Shown here one piece after another: positions 17,371 to 26,490 of a stretch of 64,000 nucleotides of DNA. A program made the position numbers and the translations under genes. The notes beneath the pieces were generated by a model. That model searched no databases and had not been told where the DNA came from. It was given only the letters and a program-made list of their open reading frames with translations. The DNA comes from a methanogenic archaeon ISO4-H5 (lineage in GTDB: Archaea; Thermoplasmatota; Thermoplasmata; Methanomassiliicoccales; Methanomethylophilaceae), in assembly GCA_001560915.1 (NCBI GenBank), contig CP014214.1, positions 1,240,001-1,304,000 of the forward strand, given 5' to 3'. The first letter of the stretch is position 1; each line of letters opens with the position of its first letter.

Positions 17371-18027
17371 ATGACCGGAGACCACTATCTCAAATGTTTC
17401 ATCAGGGCCATCCTCGCCGGAATGGCTATCAGTATCGGATGCTGCGTATACCTCGGAGTTTGGAGTTTCAACCCTGCGGAGAGGTGGATCGGAGCCATTT
17501 TATTCAGCATCGGTCTCTTCACGGTTTTCACCTTCGGTCTCGACCTCTACACCGGTAAGGTCGGGTACCTTTTCGACAACAAACCCGCTTTCGCCCTCGA
17601 TCTCCTGATCATCATCCTCGGTAACTTCGTCGGATGCGCCATCTGCGGATTCATGATGCCCGCGGATGCTTTCTCTACTGGTGTAGACCCCAACGTCCTC
17701 ACAGCAATGGTGGACAAGAAACTCGCCATGACCGATTACTTCAGGATCTTCAGTAAGGGTGTGTTCTGCGGTGTGCTGATGTTCATCGCCGCCGATTACT
17801 ACAAACAGAAGCAGAAGTACCTCGGTGCCATCCTCGCAGTCCCCGTCTTCATCCTCGCGGGATTCGAGCACAGTATCGCTGATATGTTCTACTTCTGCTC
17901 CGCCGGAGCCTACAACATGGAGGCTCTGATCTTCATCATCATCGTCGCCTTCGGCAACCTGGTGGGCGGAGTCATCATCCCCCTCTGCAGAAAATACATG
18001 TACGAAACGCCTGCAACCAAGGCTTAA
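17371..18027 (+). CDS. Formate/nitrite transporter (FNT) family channel
   Basis: 218-residue integral membrane protein with six hydrophobic helices. FNT hallmarks: LYTGKVGYL (the omega-loop region of helix 2) and GFEHSIADMFYF (helix 5, with the central His of the pore). Family members are pentameric channels for formate, nitrite or hydrosulfide. It is shorter than the usual 260-290 residues, mostly at the termini. Which anion it carries cannot be told. The fhs gene elsewhere in the window shows that formate is a metabolite of this organism. Confidence 0.87.
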   Translation: MTGDHYLKCFIRAILAGMAISIGCCVYLGVWSFNPAERWIGAILFSIGLFTVFTFGLDLYTGKVGYLFDNKPAFALDLLIIILGNFVGCAICGFMMPADAFSTGVDPNVLTAMVDKKLAMTDYFRIFSKGVFCGVLMFIAADYYKQKQKYLGAILAVPVFILAGFEHSIADMFYFCSAGAYNMEALIFIIIVAFGNLVGGVIIPLCRKYMYETPATKA

Positions 18028-18160
18028 GGACATTTCCTCCCCCTCATCTGAAGAGAAATGTATCCAATGTATATGTTCGTGTTAATTTATATTTGAATTT
18101 CTAGTGGTGTTTAAATATCGACGGTTTTTCGTGGTAGAAAACCGGCGTAGGGGGAATATA

Positions 18161-18574
18161 ATGTCTATAGGTAGTTCGCAACAGATACGCAGCGAGCGGT
18201 ATTCCTGCTTGATCTGCGGCGCCAGTTGGAAACCAAAAAAGAAGGTAGGGCTGCCCCATAGATGTCCCCGTTGCAAGAGCAAGATGTGGAACAACAGCTT
18301 CAAGCACCACTGCAACAGATGCCAATACGATTGGGTCTCCGCCTTCCACTCCCCCGACAGGTGTCCGGGATGCCAGTCCCGCAAGTGGAGGCAGGACGAG
18401 TCTGTGGATGTGAGTGTGCAGTCCTACCTCCCCAAGGAGGCTAAGATTCCTATCCTGCTGAGGTACGACGCGGGCATGGGATGCGTGAAGATCGCCATAG
18501 ATCTCAACCACACCTTCAGCACAGTATACGACGTCATCAAGGAAACCTATCCCAACGATAACGTCCGCCTTTGA
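18161..18574 (+). CDS. Multi-zinc-ribbon protein
   Basis: 137 residues with four CxxC knuckles in order: CLICGASW, CPRCKSKMW, CNRCQYDW and CPGCQSRKW, that is two zinc ribbons in tandem, each with a trailing W. The C-terminal 60 residues form a small, unrecognised globular part. It could bind nucleic acid or act as an adaptor. Start at the ATG at 18161, with TAGGGGG 5' of it and a TATA-like GTTTAAATATC at about 18108-18118. An earlier in-frame ATG (18104) lies upstream of the predicted mRNA start. Confidence 0.7.
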   Translation: MSIGSSQQIRSERYSCLICGASWKPKKKVGLPHRCPRCKSKMWNNSFKHHCNRCQYDWVSAFHSPDRCPGCQSRKWRQDESVDVSVQSYLPKEAKIPILLRYDAGMGCVKIAIDLNHTFSTVYDVIKETYPNDNVRL

Positions 18575-18585
18575 TTTTTAACCAA

Positions 18586-18605
18586 CCTCCGGGAAACCCC
18601 GGAGG
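18586..18605 (+). terminator. Terminator after the zinc-ribbon gene
   Basis: Perfect 8-bp stem CCTCCGGG / CCCGGAGG with an AAAC loop, 12 nt after the stop; TGTTTT follows 7-12 nt later. Confidence 0.6.
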
Positions 18606-18642
18606 AACTACTGTTTTACGTATAATTTTTTATTTATACTGC

Positions 18643-18669
18643 GTATTTCGTAGTATTTTTACGAAATAC
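18643..18669. promoter_or_regulatory. Perfect 10-bp inverted repeat in an AT-rich region
   Basis: GTATTTCGTA and TACGAAATAC flank 7 nt. It sits within the strongly AT-rich stretch 18610-18797 upstream of a small membrane-protein gene. A tandem GTAGACAAAAC / GTAGACAACAC repeat follows at about 18723-18744. A regulator site is likely; an origin-like or attachment role cannot be excluded. Confidence 0.45.
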
Positions 18670-18797
18670 CTGTATTTTATCATTTTTCAATCGATATATT
18701 TATATTATTTTGCGAATTTCATGTAGACAAAACGTAGACAACACACCTAAACAGAAAAAATTCCGATTAAAAATCAAATTTAAAACAAGGTCGTATA

Positions 18798-19103
18798 ATG
18801 TCCGTTAACATAAACAACCACGATAAGCTGTGGTCCGACTATATTTACCTCGGAACACTGGCTTTCACACTCTGTGTTCTGATTTTCTCATATTCGTACG
18901 CAGCGTCTATCGAAGTACCTTCAGGAGATAACAATCCCATCCGTACGGATATATCTGATAAGATACCGATTTCGCTACCGCAGATCGATATTCAGACTGA
19001 AACATCGCATCCCGAACCGCTGGTTGCAGCCGGCAGTGTCTCTGATGAAATAGTCAAAAATGACACTCTGAAAGCTGCACCCGGCGGTGGTATCGATGGA
19101 TAA
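18798..19103 (+). CDS. Small single-span membrane protein
   Basis: 101 residues: short hydrophilic N-terminus, one hydrophobic segment (YLGTLAFTLCVLIFSYSYAA, residues about 17-36), then a polar tail rich in Ser/Pro/Asp. No family recognised. The 195 nt upstream are AT-rich with possible operator repeats. Its stop overlaps the start of another tiny membrane ORF by 8 nt, which suggests the two are made together. Not certain to be expressed. Confidence 0.5.
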   Translation: MSVNINNHDKLWSDYIYLGTLAFTLCVLIFSYSYAASIEVPSGDNNPIRTDISDKIPISLPQIDIQTETSHPEPLVAAGSVSDEIVKNDTLKAAPGGGIDG

Positions 19104-19209
19104 ATACCGTAGCGGCGAGGCGATCTACAGAGGCCCTGCGCCCTTGTTCGGAGCGCTGACCGTATTCGGTATAGATCTCCTGGTCCTTTCGATCCTGGGT
19201 CTGCTCTGA
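19096..19209 (+). CDS. Very small hydrophobic protein (37 residues)
   Basis: The ORF starts within the last codons of the preceding gene (ATGGATAA overlap) and encodes MDKYRSGEAIYRGPAPLFGA followed by a hydrophobic end LTVFGIDLLVLSILGLL. The overlap and the plausible membrane tail argue for a real coupled gene; its size argues for caution. It converges on the next gene, with 2 nt between stops. Confidence 0.4.
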   Translation: MDKYRSGEAIYRGPAPLFGALTVFGIDLLVLSILGLL

Positions 19210-19211
19210 AC

Positions 19212-19682
19212 TCACTTCGAGCTGAACAGCTTGGCGTTGGCATACACCAGGAAGGAGACGAAGAACGAGAACACCAGCAGGATGATCTGCAGGGTGGCGG
19301 CCCCGCTCACCAGGACGACGATGCTTGCGATGAAGTAATGCTCGCGAAGACGGATAAGATAGAATGCGAAGCAGGACAATGCACCGGATACGAGAAGACC
19401 CAGAGCCTGCATCCATGAACCGACAGCGAGGTTGTACACCCCTCCGACGATGGCGAGAATTGCCCATACGAGAGTCAGTACGAAGACGAGCTTGTAGGTG
19501 AATCCCGTATCGCTCTTCTTCCTTGCGGTGGGGAATACGACACGCTTCTTGGGTTTCTCCTGAACGGCTTCTCCCGAAGGCTCGGCAGGCTTCTCCCTGC
19601 GTACGAGTTCGAAACCGCAGTGGGGACATACCTCTGTGCCGGGTTCGAGTTTCTCCCAGCAGCGCGGACACTGTTTCGCCAT
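19212..19682 (-). CDS. Zinc-ribbon membrane protein
   Basis: 156 residues. The N-terminal zinc ribbon (CPRCWEKLEPGTEVCPHCGF, residues 5-24) is followed by a basic linker and four hydrophobic segments (residues about 65-150). Proteins of this zinc-ribbon-plus-TM layout are common in archaea and mostly uncharacterised. Start at MAKQCPRC: TATA-like TTATAAA at about 19702-19710 puts transcription at the ATG (leaderless). Confidence 0.7.
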   Translation of the reverse strand: MAKQCPRCWEKLEPGTEVCPHCGFELVRREKPAEPSGEAVQEKPKKRVVFPTARKKSDTGFTYKLVFVLTLVWAILAIVGGVYNLAVGSWMQALGLLVSGALSCFAFYLIRLREHYFIASIVVLVSGAATLQIILLVFSFFVSFLVYANAKLFSSK

Positions 19683-19746
19683 ATTGGGACGATAGGACGT
19701 GCGTTTATAATGATTCCTAGGCCGACGGATGCCGGCCGAGGGATTT

Positions 19747-20304
19747 TCACTTGAGCTGTTTGCCGTCGCTGAAGGCCTTGCCGACCTTCTCTCCGATACC
19801 GTAGTAACCGTGTCCGGAGGTGTCATACATGATGGGTTTCAGTTTGGTGATGTCCACCTTTCCGTCGGTGAGGATCGACTCGTCGGCAACGGCGTTGACG
19901 ATCTGTCCGATCATGATTTCGGTCTCGTTGTCATAGCTGATGAGCTTGCACTCAAGTGCCAGAGGGAGTTCCTTGATGAGGGGTGCGTCGACGTTCTCGC
20001 TCTTCTCGACGTGGAATCCGGCCTTGGCGAACTTGTCGGGAACGGTGTTGGCGGATGCGATTCCCACATAGTCGCAGGGGACGACGGTGGATTCGGTTGC
20101 GAAGCTCACGGTGAATGCCTTGCGCTCGCAGACGTTGGCGGTGGTCTTGTGGGACCTGTCCACGCAGATGGACACCTTGTCCTCTCCGCAGATACCTCCC
20201 CAGGCCGCGTTCATGGCGTTGGGAACACCGTCCTTGTCGTAGGATGCGATGATGTACACGGGCATAGGAAATGCCAAAGGTTTAGCTCCGAAATTCTTCC
20301 TCAT
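19747..20304 (-). CDS. Flavin reductase-like FMN-binding protein
   Basis: 185-residue split-barrel flavoprotein of the flavin reductase-like family. The block PMPVYIIASYDKDGVPNAMNAAW and the HKTTANVCERKAFTVSFA segment are characteristic of FMN-binding members. Such proteins reduce free flavin or act as small redox partners in methanogens. The electron donor and acceptor are unknown. Start at MRKNFGAKP: the TATA-like AGTATATC at about 20328-20337 lies 26 nt upstream, a leaderless arrangement. Confidence 0.85.
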   Translation of the reverse strand: MRKNFGAKPLAFPMPVYIIASYDKDGVPNAMNAAWGGICGEDKVSICVDRSHKTTANVCERKAFTVSFATESTVVPCDYVGIASANTVPDKFAKAGFHVEKSENVDAPLIKELPLALECKLISYDNETEIMIGQIVNAVADESILTDGKVDITKLKPIMYDTSGHGYYGIGEKVGKAFSDGKQLK

Positions 20305-20351
20305 GGTCTCCCGAATCCTCTCTGAGAGATATACTGTTTTCGGGTGCTGGG

Positions 20352-20801
20352 TCATTCCGATGCGGAGGTATCCGTGAACCGTGCCAGGAACCTCCCGGCG
20401 GGCCCCGGAGGAAGGCATTGCGTATCCTCCGCGAAATCGATTATACCCTTCAGCATGGGCATCAGTCCCTCCGGACAGCACCCGTCGCCGGAGGAATAGA
20501 ACCATGCTCCGTCGGTGAGGATGCTGAGCCTCCACGACATGCAGTGCGGATCCGGTCCGGAAGAATATCTCTTCGCCCATTTCCAGAATCCCGAATATGC
20601 CACGGGGTTGATGAGCTTCCACCAGCTGTCGTCGTCCAAACGGAACTCGATCCTGCGCCTGATACCCGATGAGAACACCGTCACCTTGCATATGCGGGTG
20701 CTGCGCCAGGCCTCCACCGAGATTGATCCCTGGTTGGTGAAGAACTCGAAAAGAACGTTCCCAATACGGTCCTGCCTGAACGGTACCTGCTCCGCTGCCA
20801 T
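20352..20801 (-). CDS. Hypothetical protein
   Basis: 149 residues, no membrane segment. A Trp/aromatic-rich core (SWWKLINPVAYSGFWKWAKRY) and a segment with DGAWFYSSGDGCCPEG stand out. No family recognised. TATATA at about 20837-20845 and GGAAGG just before the ATG support the start. It lies between the flavin reductase-like gene and cysS on the same strand, each with its own promoter. Confidence 0.6.
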   Translation of the reverse strand: MAAEQVPFRQDRIGNVLFEFFTNQGSISVEAWRSTRICKVTVFSSGIRRRIEFRLDDDSWWKLINPVAYSGFWKWAKRYSSGPDPHCMSWRLSILTDGAWFYSSGDGCCPEGLMPMLKGIIDFAEDTQCLPPGPAGRFLARFTDTSASE

Positions 20802-20881
20802 GCCTTCCTATCCTCTAAGAAGGTTAGGTTGCAGGCGATATATAACCGCCAGCAAGTTATTTTTTCAGGACGGTCCGGAAC

Positions 20882-22306
20882 TCAAATCTTCTTCCACTTG
20901 ACGCCGTCGGAGGTATCCTCGAGGACATATCCCGCATCCTTCAGACGATCGCGGATCATGTCAGCGTACTGATACTGCTTGCCGGCCCTGAGCTCCTTCC
21001 TGAGGTCGATCAGGATGGACATGACCGCATCGAATGCGCCGTTGTCCTCCTGTGCCTCGTCCTCGGGCAGGATACCGAGCACGGAATCCACGTCAGCCAG
21101 GAATGCGAGGACGGTCTCAGCGCCTGCTTTGGTGAGGGTCTTCTCGCCCATCATCTTGTTGGTGCTGCGTGCGAGTGCGAAGAGAGCCTCGATGGCGGCA
21201 CGGGTATTGAAATCGTCGTCCATTGCTTCGGTGAAGTCCTTCCTTGCGGTCTCTGCGAGGGCGGCAGCCTCTCCGGCTTCCCCTGCGGGACCGTCGCGGG
21301 CGCATGCCTGCAGGTCGCGGAAGTTGTTCCACAGCCTCTTCAGGGCGGCCTGGGCCTCGAGCATGTTCTCCTCACCGTAGGTGAGGGGGCTCCTGTAGTG
21401 GGTGTTGAGATAGTAGAAGCGGATGGTGTACTTGTCGAATTTGGCAGCGACATCCTCCACCTTGAAGAAGTTCTTCAGGGACTTGGACATCTTGACGGTC
21501 TTTCCGTCGGCACCCTTGGTCTCCAGCATACCGTTGTGCATCCAGTAGTTGGCGAGCTTGCATCCGCAGGCCGCCTCGGTCTGTGCGATCTCGTTCTCGT
21601 GGTGGGGGAAGACCAAATCATTTCCTCCGCCGTGGATGTCGATGGTGTCGCCGAGATAATGCCTGATCATGGCCGAGCACTCGATGTGCCAGCCGGGCCT
21701 TCCCTTGCCCCAGGGAGAGTCCCAGAAAACCTCTCCGGGCTTGACTCCTTTCCATACGGCGAAGTCGAGGGGATCCTCCTTGTTGGGATCGAGGTCGACA
21801 CGTCCGGCGGACCTCATCTCCTCGATGGTGCGGTTGGACAATGCACCGAAGTCGGAGATCTTCCTGACCCTGAAGTAAACACTGCCGTCGGCGGTGGCGT
21901 ACCCGTAGCCCTTGTCGATGATGTCCTTGACCATGTCGATGATGTAGGGCATGCTGGTGCTCGCCTGCGGGTAGATGTCAGCTTTCCTCACTCCGAGCTT
22001 GGCAACGTCCTCGAAGTACTTCTTGATGTAATCGGAGGACAGCTGCAGAGGATCGATGCCTCTCTCGTTGGCACGGTTGATGATCTTGTCGTCGACATCG
22101 GTGAAATTGGTGACGTAGGTGACGTCGTATCCAAGGTACTGGAGGTAGCGCCTCACGACATCGAAGGTGATGATGCTCCTGGCGTGGCCCATATGGATGT
22201 CGTCGTATACGGTTACACCGCAGACGTACATCTTGACCTTCCCCTTCTCGATAGGGACGAATTCCTCTTTCTTGTTGGTTAGCGTGTTGGATATCTTCAG
22301 ACTCAT
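20882..22306 (-). CDS. cysS: Cysteinyl-tRNA synthetase
   Basis: 474-residue class I aminoacyl-tRNA synthetase that charges tRNA-Cys. The HIGH-type motif is HMGHARS (residues about 40-46), the KMSKS loop reads KMSKSLKN, and the zinc-binding residues are seen as [37 protein letters not shown]. It overlaps the upstream cysE by 4 nt, so serine acetylation and Cys-tRNA charging are co-expressed. Presence of this enzyme means the cell does not depend only on the SepRS/SepCysS route for Cys-tRNA. Confidence 0.97.
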   Translation of the reverse strand: MSLKISNTLTNKKEEFVPIEKGKVKMYVCGVTVYDDIHMGHARSIITFDVVRRYLQYLGYDVTYVTNFTDVDDKIINRANERGIDPLQLSSDYIKKYFEDVAKLGVRKADIYPQASTSMPYIIDMVKDIIDKGYGYATADGSVYFRVRKISDFGALSNRTIEEMRSAGRVDLDPNKEDPLDFAVWKGVKPGEVFWDSPWGKGRPGWHIECSAMIRHYLGDTIDIHGGGNDLVFPHHENEIAQTEAACGCKLANYWMHNGMLETKGADGKTVKMSKSLKNFFKVEDVAAKFDKYTIRFYYLNTHYRSPLTYGEENMLEAQAALKRLWNNFRDLQACARDGPAGEAGEAAALAETARKDFTEAMDDDFNTRAAIEALFALARSTNKMMGEKTLTKAGAETVLAFLADVDSVLGILPEDEAQEDNGAFDAVMSILIDLRKELRAGKQYQYADMIRDRLKDAGYVLEDTSDGVKWKKI

Positions 22307-22971
22307 TCCCTGTCGCCCCTGAGCTTGCTGTTCTCGTCGCGCAGTGCGAGTACGGTGTTGTTGAGAGCCTCGATCTGCGCCTCGAGCTTGGCTATGCGCT
22401 CCTCCATGACATCCGGGAGCTTGTTGTGGTCAAGCGCATCCTTCATGTCGACGCGGACCCCTCCGCATTTGATTATCTGTCCGGGTACTCCCACCACGGT
22501 GCAGTCCGGAGGAACGTCCTTGACGACGACGGATCCCGCGCCGATCCTCACGTCGTCACCGATGGTTATGTCCCCGAGTACGATGGCTCCCGCACCGACC
22601 ACGATACGGTTGCCGAGGGTGGGGTGCCTTTTGCCCTTGCTGGTGGAGACTCCACCGAGGGTCACTCCCTGGTAGATGCTGACGTCGTCGCCGATGATGG
22701 TAGTCTCGCCGATGACCACGCCGGTGGCGTGGTCGATGAAGAACCTCTTTCCGATGGTCGCTCCGGGATGGATGTCGCACCCGGTCATCTGGTGGGCCTT
22801 GTAATTGATCTCCCTGGCCTTCTTGAAGTCGCCCTTGAGCCACAGCTTGTGGCTCTCCCTATACATGGAAACCGCCTGGAATCCGGGGTGGAACTTTATG
22901 GCGTCTTCTTCGTCGATGATGGCTGGGTCGCGGTCCATCACCGCCTTGAGGTCCTCGGGCTCGTAGTACAT
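22303..22971 (-). CDS. cysE: Serine O-acetyltransferase with C-terminal coiled coil
   Basis: 222 residues. Serine acetyltransferase of the short type: helical start ([17 protein letters not shown]), then left-handed beta-helix with [36 protein letters not shown] and [14 protein letters not shown]. It makes O-acetylserine from serine and acetyl-CoA for cysteine synthesis. An unusual extension of about 35 residues at the C-terminus ([20 protein letters not shown]) has clear heptads and should trimerise. Start at the ATG at 22971, with a TATA box AATATAAAAA at about 22997-23006 just 26-30 nt upstream. The open frame continues upstream but that part is not coding. Confidence 0.93.
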   Translation of the reverse strand: MYYEPEDLKAVMDRDPAIIDEEDAIKFHPGFQAVSMYRESHKLWLKGDFKKAREINYKAHQMTGCDIHPGATIGKRFFIDHATGVVIGETTIIGDDVSIYQGVTLGGVSTSKGKRHPTLGNRIVVGAGAIVLGDITIGDDVRIGAGSVVVKDVPPDCTVVGVPGQIIKCGGVRVDMKDALDHNKLPDVMEERIAKLEAQIEALNNTVLALRDENSKLRGDRE

Positions 22972-23024
22972 AGGAACTGCAATCTGTCCCCGCTTTTTAT
23001 ATTCTCGTACGCGGGAACGAAGTG

Positions 23025-24977
23025 TCAGTCCTCGAATCCCTTCTCCTCGGTCTTGGCCGCAGGGGCGAAGTTGACCGCGGGGCAGGGACCGTAGCACTTC
23101 ATGCAGAAGATGCAGTCGTCGCCGTGGATGTGCACTTTGCCGCCCTCCATGTACAGGGCGTGCTCCTCGCACCTGGCGGCACAGAGTCCGCATCCGACGC
23201 AGTTGAAGGCACGTGCGATGAGCTGCACCGCATGGTCTATGTTCTGCTTGGCATCCTCCTGCGTGAACGCTTTGGTGGTGATAGACCCAGCACCGTAGAA
23301 AGTGGTGTAATTGGCGTAGATCACATCCTCGTCGCGGTCGTACTTGATGACCCACCCGAGGGCGTGGGTGAAGGGCTCCAGGACAGAGAGGTCGATGGGC
23401 CTCGAGAGGGCCGCCTCGATGCTGTATCCCATGGTGCAAGGGGAATATCCGTCCTGCACTTTGACCGCCACAGGGCCGTCCTCGGCAGGATCGAGTGCGC
23501 GGGACGCTTTCATGGGAGGTACCTCCTTGCCGGTGACCCTCTTGATCTCCTCTTTCACGGATTGGGGAGCGCTCTTCCACCTCCAGAGACCGTACTTCTT
23601 CCATTCCTCGGGAAGACCGATCTTCTGACTGTAATCGGTGAGGTAGCTGTCCCAGCGCGAATACTGTGAGCTGGCACTGCGGATCGTGTCGAGGTCCGCC
23701 ATGTCGGAGGCGGGGCACATGAGGCATCCGATACGGTCGAGACCGTGCGCATACCAGTAGTTGAAGGGCTCCTTCTTGTAGAAGATGTAAAGCCACACAT
23801 GTATGGCCGACCAGCTTTGAATGGGGGAAGCACCGATCTGTCCGGGGGTCCAGGGGTTCTGCCACACCCTGGGCTTCTCGTGCCTTGCTTCGGATTCGTA
23901 TTTCCTCTGTCCGATGAAGGAGAGGACGCCGTTGGGATAGTTCTTGGTAATGGCTGCCACGGTAGGGCCGAGCTTGTTGGTCTTGCAGCACCAGCGGTAG
24001 TCCTTGGCGGGCGGGCCGAAGTACACAAGGTTGCCGTAGAAGGCATCCTTGGGCGGTTCCTGTTCGACCAGTTTCACGTTGTGTCTCTCGGCGAAATCGT
24101 GCACATAACGGACGGTCTCGTCGAGTTCCAGACCGGTGTTGATGAACATCGGGGGCACGTCGACCCCCGCGTCCATGGTGAGCAGCATGGAGGCAAGGGA
24201 ATCCTTACCTCCGGAGAACGAGACCACGGTGGGGAGGTCCTTGTACTTCTCCATGGTCTTGTGAATGAATGAGATGGCCTCGTCGCGCCTCTTGACGATG
24301 ACTCCCTCATTGGCTTTGACGACGTCATCCCAAGTGTGGGCGATATCTGATGTGACAGGAGTCTCCTCCTTGTGCCAGCGGGTCTTGACCGCAACACCGC
24401 GGTTCTGTTCCACCATGTCCTTTCCGGACATCTTGGCGACACCGGTACCGATGACGGTACGGTCGGCAAGGACCATGATGACCTCGTCGTCTACCTGAAT
24501 GTTGGGATCGGCATCGCAGACTCCCGGTGCCATGAGGTTCTTGTTCTCCCTGACGAAGGGGGCTGCATCCGGGTTGAGGATGACATATCCCTTGCTCATG
24601 ACCTTGGCGATGCGCAGGGCGCCCTGCATACGGATGATGAACCTCCATCCCACGCCGAGGTCGAACCTCTCGGTGGCGACGATGGTACCGTCGCTGAGGA
24701 TCTCCTCCATCCTGTCGATGGCGGGGCACTTGTTCATGACGGCGACGTGCCCCTCGGGCAGCATCGCATAACCGCATCCCTCTCCGAAGCACTCGTCAGC
24801 CATCTTCCTTGCTTTGTCGAGATCGTAATCGAAGGCGGGCCTGGAATCCGCGGGAGGGGTCAGTTCGGTCTCCGCCGTGGCGGAACCGCATACCGGACAC
24901 TGTTTGGATTCCATGATCGGGAGGTTGCACTGGAAGCACCACCTCAGATGGTTCCTTCCCAGTTTCGTCATTGCCAT
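23025..24977 (-). CDS. PAPS reductase-like protein with PUA and ferredoxin domains
   Basis: 650 residues, multi-domain. N-terminal zinc ribbon (WCFQCNLP...CPVCGS); a PUA-like RNA-binding domain (residues about 120-180, [22 protein letters not shown]-like block); an adenine-nucleotide alpha-hydrolase (PAPS reductase/CysH) domain with PP-loop [13 protein letters not shown] (about 254-266), RWCCK and [12 protein letters not shown]; and a C-terminal 2x[4Fe-4S] ferredoxin ([24 protein letters not shown]). Related fused proteins are common in methanogens; reaction and substrate are unsettled. Being directly upstream of cysE-cysS, it probably works in sulfur assimilation or tRNA/cofactor thiolation. 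Leaderless start at [13 protein letters not shown] at about 24998-25006. Confidence 0.83.
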   Translation of the reverse strand: MAMTKLGRNHLRWCFQCNLPIMESKQCPVCGSATAETELTPPADSRPAFDYDLDKARKMADECFGEGCGYAMLPEGHVAVMNKCPAIDRMEEILSDGTIVATERFDLGVGWRFIIRMQGALRIAKVMSKGYVILNPDAAPFVRENKNLMAPGVCDADPNIQVDDEVIMVLADRTVIGTGVAKMSGKDMVEQNRGVAVKTRWHKEETPVTSDIAHTWDDVVKANEGVIVKRRDEAISFIHKTMEKYKDLPTVVSFSGGKDSLASMLLTMDAGVDVPPMFINTGLELDETVRYVHDFAERHNVKLVEQEPPKDAFYGNLVYFGPPAKDYRWCCKTNKLGPTVAAITKNYPNGVLSFIGQRKYESEARHEKPRVWQNPWTPGQIGASPIQSWSAIHVWLYIFYKKEPFNYWYAHGLDRIGCLMCPASDMADLDTIRSASSQYSRWDSYLTDYSQKIGLPEEWKKYGLWRWKSAPQSVKEEIKRVTGKEVPPMKASRALDPAEDGPVAVKVQDGYSPCTMGYSIEAALSRPIDLSVLEPFTHALGWVIKYDRDEDVIYANYTTFYGAGSITTKAFTQEDAKQNIDHAVQLIARAFNCVGCGLCAARCEEHALYMEGGKVHIHGDDCIFCMKCYGPCPAVNFAPAAKTEEKGFED

Positions 24978-25159
24978 AAATCTGCGATATCTGTTACGTA
25001 TAAATACGGTTGCGCACGCGAGACATGTTAAGATATGCTTCCACAAGCAGAGTTCTCGTGTAAAATGTCGTTATAAATCTAGAAATAATACATTTTAAAA
25101 ATTGTTTGAATGTTTAAATATTCTGAATTATTACTTTGACAAAACAGGTGCTTTGTAAA

Positions 25160-26326
25160 ATGGTCTACGATCCCGATGATCCCTCCGGATTTTCCATAGT
25201 ATCGAAGAAAGATGATACAGTAGCACGTATGATGGCATATTGGGACAGACGCGCCAGAGGCTACAATCTGCTCACACGCCTCCAACTCCATGATACGAAG
25301 CACTATGAACATATCATAGAAGCATTGGTTCCCCTCGGACGTAAAGCATCTGTATGCGATATGGGCACTGCCTGCGGATTCATGGCCCTGGTTGCGGCAA
25401 GAATGGGTCATTCCGTTGTAGGAATAGACTGTCTCCCGAAGATGATTTACTACGCCCGTAAGAACGCTGATGAACTCGGCATCAAAGCCGATTTCAGAGT
25501 AGGAAATGTCTCCAATCTCAAATTTCCCAAAGGCTCTTTCGACCTCATAATAGCCAAGAGCACGATATGGTGTCTTGACGATCCTGTCAGCACCCTCAGG
25601 CACTGGATGGCCCTTTTGAAACCCGGAGGTCACCTGCTGATCATCGACGGAAACTACTATCTTGACAATTTCGAGAAGGACTACGGAGCCAAACACCAGC
25701 TTGACAAGATCAAAAAGAGCGAGGAATCCGGCCTACATGGTAAAACGAACATGGATTCCGTCGATTTCGAGGAGATAAGAAACATCGCCATGGATCTCCC
25801 GGCCTGCAGCATGCGCCGTCCCAGCTGGGATATGTCAGTCCTTTTGGGTCTGGGTATGGACAACATATTCGTCAATCTCGAGGATCAGAACCCTTACACG
25901 GTAAGTGCTGCCTCAGGATACATGATCCTCCCAGGATCGTTCGTAGTGACTGCAAGGAAGCCTTTCGAGAAAGGGGAAACGACCGTAGACGAGAGGGATG
26001 CAGACCACATGCAGGAACTCGATTACGAGAAAGGGGTCATGGAAGAATCGGCGACACGTTTCAAAGCCTTGGCCGATGCCAATCGCGTGGAGATACTGCA
26101 GATCCTTCTGAAAGGAAGCAGGAACGTGAAGGATCTTTCAGAGATTTTGAGCTGTTCTGTATCGCTGACCTCGCACAATCTCAAAATACTCGAATCTGCA
26201 GGATTGATCCATTCGGTCAGAGTCGGGAAAGAGGTATTCTACGGAATCAATGACTCGAAAGCCCTATTTGAGATACTATATTACATGAAAAAGGGGTTCG
26301 AACAAAAGAAACTCGGGGAGAACTGA
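25160..26326 (+). CDS. SAM-dependent methyltransferase fused to an ArsR-type regulator domain
   Basis: 388 residues. Residues about 1-265 form a class I methyltransferase: CDMGTACGFMALVAARMG is motif I, VVGIDCLPKMI motif II, LLKPGGHLLIIDGNYY motif VI. Residues about 300-372 are a winged helix of the ArsR type (RFKALADANRVEILQILLKG, then SCSVSLTSHNLKILESAGLI). The enzyme part is a paralogue of the methyltransferase inside the ABC-importer operon 1.6 kb downstream. A regulator that also binds or modifies the imported ligand is a reasonable inference. Start at the ATG at 25160, 9 nt after AGGTG; TATA at about 25111-25120. Confidence 0.83.
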   Translation: MVYDPDDPSGFSIVSKKDDTVARMMAYWDRRARGYNLLTRLQLHDTKHYEHIIEALVPLGRKASVCDMGTACGFMALVAARMGHSVVGIDCLPKMIYYARKNADELGIKADFRVGNVSNLKFPKGSFDLIIAKSTIWCLDDPVSTLRHWMALLKPGGHLLIIDGNYYLDNFEKDYGAKHQLDKIKKSEESGLHGKTNMDSVDFEEIRNIAMDLPACSMRRPSWDMSVLLGLGMDNIFVNLEDQNPYTVSAASGYMILPGSFVVTARKPFEKGETTVDERDADHMQELDYEKGVMEESATRFKALADANRVEILQILLKGSRNVKDLSEILSCSVSLTSHNLKILESAGLIHSVRVGKEVFYGINDSKALFEILYYMKKGFEQKKLGEN

Positions 26327-26359
26327 AGCCGACATCCAGTGTTCTTTTCCAACGTATCC

Positions 26360-26373
26360 TTTTCGTTCGAAAA
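26360..26373. promoter_or_regulatory. Dyad upstream of the ABC-importer operon
   Basis: TTTTCG-TT-CGAAAA lies 34 nt after the ArsR-fusion stop and 118 nt before the binding-protein gene. It may end the first transcript or bind the ArsR-type domain. Confidence 0.3.
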
Positions 26374-26439
26374 CTGCCTCCTAAACCCCGCATAACAATC
26401 AAATTATTTTTTGAATGAAAATTTTTCTCTTAACAAAGT

Positions 26440-26449
26440 TTATATACAA
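26440..26449 (+). promoter_or_regulatory. TATA box of the ABC-importer operon
   Basis: TTTATATAC in an AT-rich region, 42-51 nt before the binding-protein ATG; predicted transcription start near 26469 with a 22-nt leader. Confidence 0.55.
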
Positions 26450-26490
26450 TCACACTTAGAAACGCTTGGATAAAACATCCAACTGATAAC

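Noticed and set aside
22972-23991. Upstream extension of the cysE frame to 562 codons
   Set aside because: This part lies in the wrong frame over the PAPS reductase-like gene and translates to basic low-complexity sequence; a TATA box and ATG at 22971 define cysE.
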